Made by a program: the position numbers and the translations under genes
Notes under the pieces: model-generated
Databases searched by the model: none
Told to the model about the DNA's origin: nothing
The model's input: the letters and a program-made list of their open reading frames with translations, nothing else
Shown here: piece by piece, positions 58,221 through 64,000 of the stretch
Position numbering within the stretch: the stretch's first letter is position 1
How the letters are laid out: every line of letters begins with the position of its first letter
Origin: Homarus americanus
Taxonomy: Eukaryota > Arthropoda > Malacostraca > Decapoda > Nephropidae
Length of the DNA stretch: 64,000 nucleotides
Assembly: GCF_018991925.1 (NCBI RefSeq)
Contig: NW_024756966.1
Location: 372,001 to 436,000 of the forward strand
Direction: 5' to 3'

Positions 58221-59330
58221 GATGAAAACTTGGGAAGATTTTCGGGAACAAATGGTTAGAAAGGAAACCGAGGAAGAGGAGGACATTGGGGTGGGAAAGG
58301 TATTCATAGTGGTAGAGTTTATTAAAGATGTGAATAAGACGATTGAGTCACTGTCTTACCTGTTACGTATAGTTCTGTCAATGGAGGGGTAGCAGGAGGA
58401 TCGATGGTAGATAGGCTCAACTCTGGAAAGGAGGACTTGGAGTGGTCACTGTAATGTTGGAATAATGTTTTGAATGGTAATTGATTCAGGTAGTTGCCCG
58501 AGGGAAAAAAGTAAAGAGTAGAAACGTGTATTTGTGTGTTTCTACCCATTGTTTTGTGGAGTGGGAGAGAGGACAGTATGTTTCTGGGTTTACGGGATAA
58601 CACCATACGTTAACCTTCTTTATATTTCATTTTACTCTATAATTCATACATTTAAAGATTTATTGGAGGGTGAATTGCGACAAGGGAGGTGGTGGGAGTC
58701 AGGGGCCACACATATGCAGCGAACACCAGGGGGAGGGAAGGAAGGGATGTAGAGGGGAGGGAGAGGAGGGAGGGAAGGACGGACGGGATCCCCAGGTAAA
58801 GTGGGGCTAAATAACTGGTTTAAGGTAAGCGGTTATGAAGAGCAAGGACTGGGAGAAATAAATGGATGGGATTGAAAGTTTTGGAAGTGTGAGCTGCCCA
58901 GAGATTGTTGGGTAATGGCTGGGTGATGCTGTCCTAGCCTCCTCCGTCACCCCCTACCTCTGTGTGTGGGTGGTGGCTGCTTGTACGTTTGATTGTCATA
59001 TTGTTTGTTTGTTAGTGAACCCGTATGTGTCGTATGTTCCCGTGACTAACAGGACGTCTGTTTGTATGTCAGTCTAGATGTGATTTTGTCTGCTTGTCAA
59101 TGTGTCAGTATGTTGTATACCTTCCTCCTTACCGTGTTAGAGTGCTACAACATAGTCAAGTTTCAATACCGTAATGAACAAGTAATTATCTACCTGAGTT
59201 ACACATTAACCTTTGACGTGTTTGTGTACAAGATGACCTATAATGATGCACATTGGTCCTAAGTAACATTGTTGAACTCTTTGTCGGATTAAAATCTCTG
59301 CACATGTAATTATGTTTTTGTTTTGTTTAT
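58221..59330. other. mixed non-coding DNA
   Basis: GGGAGGGAGAGG purine patch at 58735-58785; otherwise unique. No gene recognised. Confidence 0.4.
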
Positions 59331-59800
59331 ACAGTAACGTGATGAAGTGTAAAGACTTTGTCCACTTATGCTGTAGCGCTACATGACGGAGCTTGAATAG
59401 TGGAGCATAATAAGTCTCTTCTTGAGGCACATAAAGCAGCCTCTTCTCCTGCCACGGTGTCACAACAGAGTCACAACTCCAAGCGGGTGAGTGCCAGGGT
59501 GTAGCGGCATGGGAGTGACGGGGGCCTGGACCACCCACCACCACCATGTAAACAAAACCCACGTGGGGGAGGCACTGGTGATGCTGCCGAGGCTTGAGTG
59601 TGGTGAAGCTTTATACATAACACTATGCAGGTCATTTAAACTTATACACACACATGGTGGACGAGGATCTTGTATAGTGTATGATTCAGCCTCCACCTCG
59701 CCTCCGTAACCAAGAGTGCTATCTGGCACCTCTGGCCGACCTAAACATTAATCAGTGCTTGATAATCTCCCACACGTGTTGCTGGCAGAGTGTACAGCGG
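59331..59800. other. high-complexity block open on both strands
   Basis: No repeats. Plus strand: an open stretch from 59394 reads IVEHNKSLLEAHKAASSPAT... and ends at GCGG|GTGAGT (donor about 59488), but the acceptor is poor. Minus strand: open 59460-59729 with natural composition (GGEVEAESYTIQDPRPP...). Both cannot be coding; either may be chance. Confidence 0.22.
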
Positions 59801-60666
59801 GGGTCACGAGGGATGTACTTGTCGGGAGGCTGTAGGTGTGCTGAACGTGTGGGTGTAAGGGTGATGTAGGTGTCAAGTGTCGGGAGAGTGTTGGCAGCCA
59901 GGTGGAGGTGTGGGGTGAGGGTACAGGTACAAGGTGTAGAGGAGGGGGGGGTGGGGGTAGACGGCGGGGACATCAATCACCAGTCGTCAACTGTCACACT
60001 CAGCCCACCCTCCACCCCGCCTCCAACACCTACACGTCCTCCACTGCCCATCTTCCTGCGAGTGTTAATGTTGGACAAAAATAAACGAGTTTTGCTTTAG
60101 TTATAGATGTTACCCAGCTTGTTGAGACGTGAAGGCTGGGGACACTGCCTCCTGGGGAACAATCATCTTGATGGGGGAAATACAGTACAATAGTTGGATT
60201 ACCTCACCTCAGTCAAACGGAAAGTCAGCGCGTGATCAGCAAGACACATACAAGTGTTGGAGCTCAGTAAGTGAGTGTGGGCCCCGCACGCTGTGTCAAC
60301 ACAAGAGTACACACTGTGTGCAAAACTTGTGCCTCTCTCTGCCCGAGGAGGCCACCAGCTAGAATTACTCTTGTTTATTTTAATTATATCGGGAAGGTGG
60401 AGTTTGTGGACGTGGCTCTTAGTCTACTTCACTTGCTGCCTCAGTTTGTATCTTTGTCATCTTAATCAGCGTCTTTATTATACACACAGAGAGTTGTCCG
60501 TGTTGGTCAGGAAGGATATTGACATTTATAATTTATAAACTGAATTGAAGTATTTACATAACAATGAGGGTAAAAAATAAACAACGAAATGATAAATAAA
60601 TCTTAATATTCGCTTACGTGATGGTTTTGGTCTGTATGTTGTTGGTGTTGACCAGCTGTACCGAGG

Positions 60667-60670
<4 letters not shown>
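59801..60670. other. mixed non-coding DNA
   Basis: GTGTGGGGTGAGGGTACAGG words at 59905-59960. No RNA or coding gene recognised. Confidence 0.4.

Positions 60671-60722
<52 letters not shown>
60671..60722. repeat. (GA)n microsatellite
   Basis: Uninterrupted GA, about 51 bp. Confidence 0.97.
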
Positions 60723-60725
<3 letters not shown>

Positions 60726-61154
60726 ACTGTTCATTTTCCTGGTAATTCCTCATAAAGTCAAAAGCCAGCAGCTAACAAGAGAATACTAAAGTAGCTCTGG
60801 ATATCATGGTGAGTGATATACGAGGAGACAGGTAGAGTCCCACTAAGTATAGACTGAAGAATGACATCAGAAGGAGAACTGTGAGAGGGGCTGTAAGGTG
60901 TTGACCTCTGTGTCTGGGGAATGAATATAGAGAAAAAAAATTACTTTGTGGGCTGAATTGTTTAAAGAGGAAAGCAGAGAGGAGGGGAGAGAAGATAAAA
61001 CAAAAGAGAGAAAAAAATCAAGAGACATTACAATGGTGTGACGTAGATATTCTGATTATTCTGGTGACGGTGTAGAACAAATATTACGTCATTGGGTGAA
61101 GAAGCTCGCGCCCATTTTTCAAGACCACGAATGCAAGATCAGATCAGGAATTTC

Positions 61155-61215
61155 GTCGACCAATCATAGTGCTCCCTTACACGAAGTGGAGTATCTCGAG
61201 TTGCCTGATTGGTCA
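61155..61215. promoter_or_regulatory. inverted pair of CCAAT boxes
   Basis: GACCAATCA at 61158-61166 on plus and GACCAATCA on minus (complement of 61206-61214), 48 bases apart. Both match the NF-Y consensus RRCCAAT(C/G)R. The block 61070-61260 is complex and CpG-containing, as in a proximal promoter, but no gene start is recognised near it. Confidence 0.35.
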
Positions 61216-61552
61216 GGTTCAGTGTTGATCCAGTGGGGGATTCTCACACCTTGAAAGTCTTGGGGTTGAGGGAGAGAGAGAGGGAAGGGGGGTAGGGAGG
61301 CAGGTCAGGAAGGGAGGTAGGGAGGGGGAGGGAGAGAGGGAAAGAAAAAGTGAATCAAAAGGATATAAAGCCAATCTTGCAGCTTTTTTTTATGCAACAT
61401 CACGGAAACGTTCCAAATATATAGAGTTAATCTGCAATTCAAACGAGGCATTTTCCAACAGGGAGCCAGAAAGGGGAATTTATGCGACTCTAGAGTGTTA
61501 TCAACATCGCTGCCGCCCGAGAGATGTTTGTACGGTAGTGGTGATGTTTTAA

Positions 61553-61633
61553 GTGTGGCAAATGAAGAGGTATAGAGTGTGTGTTTTGGTCAGCTGCCGT
61601 GTTGGGTGTTGCTCCTGCTGCTGCCACCTTCAG
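61553..61633 (+). CDS. weak first-exon-like open frame
   Basis: ATG frames here run to CAG|GTAACT (donor at 61634). One reads MKRYRVCVLVSCRVGC then a Cys run, basic residues before a hydrophobic stretch as in a signal peptide; the CTG repeat (CTCCTGCTGCTGCC) makes it low complexity. Probably chance. Confidence 0.12.
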
Positions 61634-61796
61634 GTAACTTCTTGTGTATATCTGGTGATTATACACAGACACAAGTTATCGTCTCTCTCCACGGTAAGGA
61701 TTAGAGTAAGCAAGCTCTCTCTCGTTCTTTTTTTTCGTTTTCTTTTCTCCCTCTTTCTTTTTTATCTCTAATGGGGGTTAAATTGGGGTAATGGAG

Positions 61797-61816
61797 GGTT
61801 AGGTTAGGTTAGGGGG
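61797..61816. repeat. short TTAGG array
   Basis: GGTTAGGTTAGGTTAGGGGG; G-rich strand on plus. Confidence 0.8.
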
Positions 61817-61989
61817 TTGTAATATTCAAGGGTTAGGTTATTATTGTACCCTGTTGTTATTATCCCTGGGGGTCAAATTACAATAATCTGGGGTTGTTAA
61901 TCTCTGGGGTTAAATTATAGCTCTCCGGGGTTATATATATTCAAGGGGTTTAAGTTATTGTAAATAGAAGGTAATTACACATAGCAGGG

Positions 61990-62315
61990 ATTAAATTGTA
62001 CTCTTGGGGGGTAAATTTATCGTACTCAGTGTGTTAATGTACTCAGAGGGGTAAAGAAGTCGTATTGTAGGGGATTGTTAGTTGTGGTACATAACGGGTT
62101 ATTATCGTACTCAAGGGGTTATTAATGTACTCCAGAGGTTATTAATTGTCGTACTCGAGGGGTAACTGTACTCCAGGGGTTATTATTTGCCGTACTCGAG
62201 GGCTTATTGTACTCGAGGGGTTACTGTACTCAAGGGGTTACTGTACTCGAGGGGTTATTGTACTCAAGGGGTCATACTCGGAGGGTTATTGCACTCAAGG
62301 GATTGCTTGATCGTC
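61990..62315. repeat. degenerate GTACTCGAGGGGTTATT repeat
   Basis: About 14 units of 17-27 bp: (C/T)GTACTC(G/A)AGGGGTTA(T/C)T. Four or more units carry CTCGAG. Confidence 0.85.
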
Positions 62316-62398
62316 CCTCAAGTGGTTACGTTAGGGTATGCGAGTGATGAAGCTATCGTTACCTAGCGTACAGTACAATGCAATCCTCAGTATAACGT

Positions 62399-62502
62399 GT
62401 GGCCCTAACTTAACCTAACCTAACCAAACCTTACCTTACCTTACCTTACCTTATCTTACCTTACCTTACCTTACCTTACCTTACCTTACCTTCTTTTCTG
62501 TT
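62399..62502. repeat. CCTAA-to-CCTTA pentamer array
   Basis: Three AACCT units and an AACCA/AACCT variant lead into about 16 TTACC units (one TTATC). Telomere-type and TAAGG-type pentamers are joined in one block. Confidence 0.94.
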
Positions 62503-62845
62503 TAATAAATGAAGGAGGTTGTGTATACGCGTTTGTTGAGATTAAGTATAAGACTTGAGGATTATCTCTGTCTGTGAGTCGCTTGTGAGCTAAAGTGAGG
62601 TGGTGGTGAGTCTTGTAGGTTTAGTCTTTTGGTCTTAAGAGTTTTTATAAGACTATTGCTTTGGGTCTTTGCTGTTCTCGTCTTCTCTTCTTCCTCCTCC
62701 TCTTCCCCCTGTGGTTCACATGGACGTGGGTGATTCTTGTTCTTCATATTCCTCTCGTGGTTGTTCCTCTTCTCCCCGACAAATGGCTTTTTTACTCATT
62801 GAGGATATCAAAACAGAAGGAATATTTCACATTGAGATACATATC

Positions 62846-62880
62846 ACTCACTCACTCACTCACTCACTCACTCACTCATC
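62846..62880. repeat. (ACTC)n microsatellite
   Basis: Eight to nine ACTC units. Confidence 0.93.
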
Positions 62881-62894
62881 AGCACCCCAACATT

Positions 62895-63062
62895 ACAAAT
62901 ACCAACCTCACAACATGACGACTACCATAAGCACAGCCACAACAACAACATCCACTACCACAGCAAACAACAACAACAACATCCACTACCACAACAACAA
63001 CGATACCCCCATCACAACAACATGATCACTACTACCACCACCACCACCCTACCCTACCACAA
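62895..63062. repeat. ACA/ACC trinucleotide low complexity
   Basis: ACAACAACA and CACTACCAC triplets; open in several frames by nature. Confidence 0.85.
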
Positions 63063-63339
63063 CACTGCAGCTACCATAGGGGCCTCTCCACATACCCAGG
63101 GGCACAAAGCACCTCGACAAGTGGGCCACCACCTTCACCACCACGACTACCGTCTCCAGCATCGTAACCATCACCACCAACACCATAATCATGCCCATCA
63201 TCACCATTCCTGTCATCATCCTCACTCCGGCAGCATCCCATCTTACACCCTGCCTATTCTGAGCAAGCGAGCCCTTCCCTTGAAGCGTGTCTTGGCTAGC
63301 CTGTATGCAGATGAACCTCGCTTACACCCCGTCATATAA

Positions 63340-63895
63340 CCTCGTCTACTCTGCTCTTATCCCGGATCTCGGCTCGATTTACTAACCATCTGACTCAAGA
63401 TCAAGTAACCGAAAACGTTATGAGGAAAAGTGATCACCGAAGCCCCGAAGATGATTCACAACCAGGGGTTCATTCGGCTTGGGAGGGTTTCGATTGCGTG
63501 TCCGAAGCGAAAATAAATTCTCCCCCGACTAAACTAAGCTAATCATAAGGTTGGCAAATTAACAAACGAAGCGGCAGCTGGTTGGTTGGTTGGTTGGGGT
63601 GTTGGGGGACGAGTGTGGATGATGGTGGCTGTTGGCTGCGTGTGGTTGATGACTTGTTTGGGTTGAGTCGTGCCCGGCCCGCCAGTGTTTTAACGAGGTT
63701 ATAAACCTATTTAACGGCGCTGCTTTCTGACGATGACTTGGTTCACACTTTGTCCCGTAATTGTACTTTTAATTGTACGGTTGATTGTGTTGAGGTGTGT
63801 GTTGCGGTGATGTAGTCAGTGTTGTGGTATACGTGACCCTGTAGGTGTTGCTGGTGGGTCACAGTGTTGATATAGTAAAAGGTGCCTTGCTTTAG
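63340..63895. other. high-complexity non-coding block
   Basis: No simple repeat except (GGTT)n at 63579-63595. It contains TAATTGTACTTTTAATTGTAC (63757-63779, two TAATTGTAC copies) and CAGCTGGTTGG. Could be 3' UTR or regulatory DNA downstream of the 62.7-63.3 kb candidate. Confidence 0.35.
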
Positions 63896-63916
63896 TGTGT
63901 GTGTGTGTGTGTGTGT
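63896..63916. repeat. (GT)n microsatellite
   Basis: Uninterrupted GT, 21 bp. Confidence 0.92.
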
Positions 63917-64000
63917 TCAGTCTAGAAGCTTGACGTGAACAAATGAACACTTAAATAGAATTCTTAAAGTTTGTTAAGCGTCACCTTTAATAATGAATCT

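Larger units (their letters stand above)
62720..63339 (+). pseudogene. candidate gene or terminal exon, His-rich, one frame change
   Basis: ATG at 62720 (context TTCACATGG) opens MDVGDSCSSYSSRGCSSSPR, then QMAFLLIEDIKTEG. The short FLLIEDI stretch recalls eh1 repressor motifs of homeodomain proteins but lacks the key Leu at the end, so that is only a hint. A (ACTC)n gives HSLT repeats, then Thr/Asn-rich ACA/ACC triplets, stopping at TGA 63023. The next frame is open at once (63022) and gives a His-rich region (63127-63230) and a coding-like C-terminus (SYTLPILSKRALPLKRVLAS...HPVI, stop 63337). AATAAA lies at 63512. A length error in the triplet run would explain the break; otherwise this is chance or a decayed gene. 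Family not recognised. Confidence 0.25.

Noticed and set aside
62797..62817. Homeodomain-protein eh1 motif (FLLIEDI)
   Set aside because: The spacing and final Leu of eh1 are not met and no homeodomain is present, so it is kept only as a weak hint.

Overview
This window looks like non-coding nuclear DNA of an arthropod, most likely a decapod crustacean. That is inferred from three things seen directly: an extreme density of long simple repeats (dinucleotide tracts of 50-110 bp every few kb, about 2 kb of pure dinucleotide in the listed tracts alone); at least nine interstitial arrays of the arthropod telomere pentamer TTAGG/CCTAA in both orientations; and dozens of minisatellites. There is no operon structure, no convincing full-length gene, no rRNA and no complete tRNA. 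Almost every long open frame is a translated microsatellite (Cys-Val, Thr-His, Arg-Glu, Asp/Met/Ser runs) and should not be annotated as protein. The window reads as a large intron or a gene desert.

Layout. 0-8 kb: a possible clipped exon at the left edge, (GT)n/(GA)n tracts, one tRNA-derived SINE head (about 2.2 kb, minus strand), high-complexity blocks at 3.1-3.4 and 4.4-5.0 kb, and an exon-like segment at 6161-6287. 8-21 kb: minisatellites, a foldback element (11.83-12.03 kb), (ATT)n, and TTAGG-type arrays of opposite orientation 0.2 kb apart (17.2-17.6 kb). 20-33 kb: a mixed TCAGG/TTAGG array, an exact 116-bp tandem duplication, a 660-bp GAT/GAC array, G-rich DNA, a 100-bp (GT)n and a near-exact 572-bp tandem duplication. 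33-43 kb: the most gene-regulatory-looking part, with inverted CCAAT boxes, ATGCAAAT octamers, a recursive-splice-like AG|GTAAG, a 29-bp palindrome, a 112-bp (AT)n, a near-consensus CTCF site, a possible 39-nt microexon, and a 1.2-kb high-complexity block. 42.7-58 kb: an 800-bp GAGGTAAG minisatellite, a 41-bp minisatellite, a CpG-rich patch, GA/CT-rich tracts, a second copy of the foldback arm, a second SINE head, and a 20-bp minisatellite with 27 consecutive units free of indels. 58-64 kb: another inverted CCAAT pair, degenerate 'GTACTC' repeats, a (CCTTA)n array and, at 62.7-63.3 kb, the best protein-coding candidate: a Met start with a serine-rich N-terminus, Thr/Asn and His-rich low complexity, and a coding-like C-terminus, broken by one frame change.

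How it may fit together (inference): the left-edge donor, the exon-like segment at 6.2 kb (phase-compatible with it), the recursive-splice-like site at 34.1 kb and the microexon at 37.9 kb all lie on the plus strand, as expected if much of the window is the giant intron of one plus-strand gene. None of this is proven; RNA-seq would decide it. I found no clear new biological system. The strongest unusual items are structural (SINE pair, foldback family, mixed telomeric arrays, splice-donor-bearing minisatellites).
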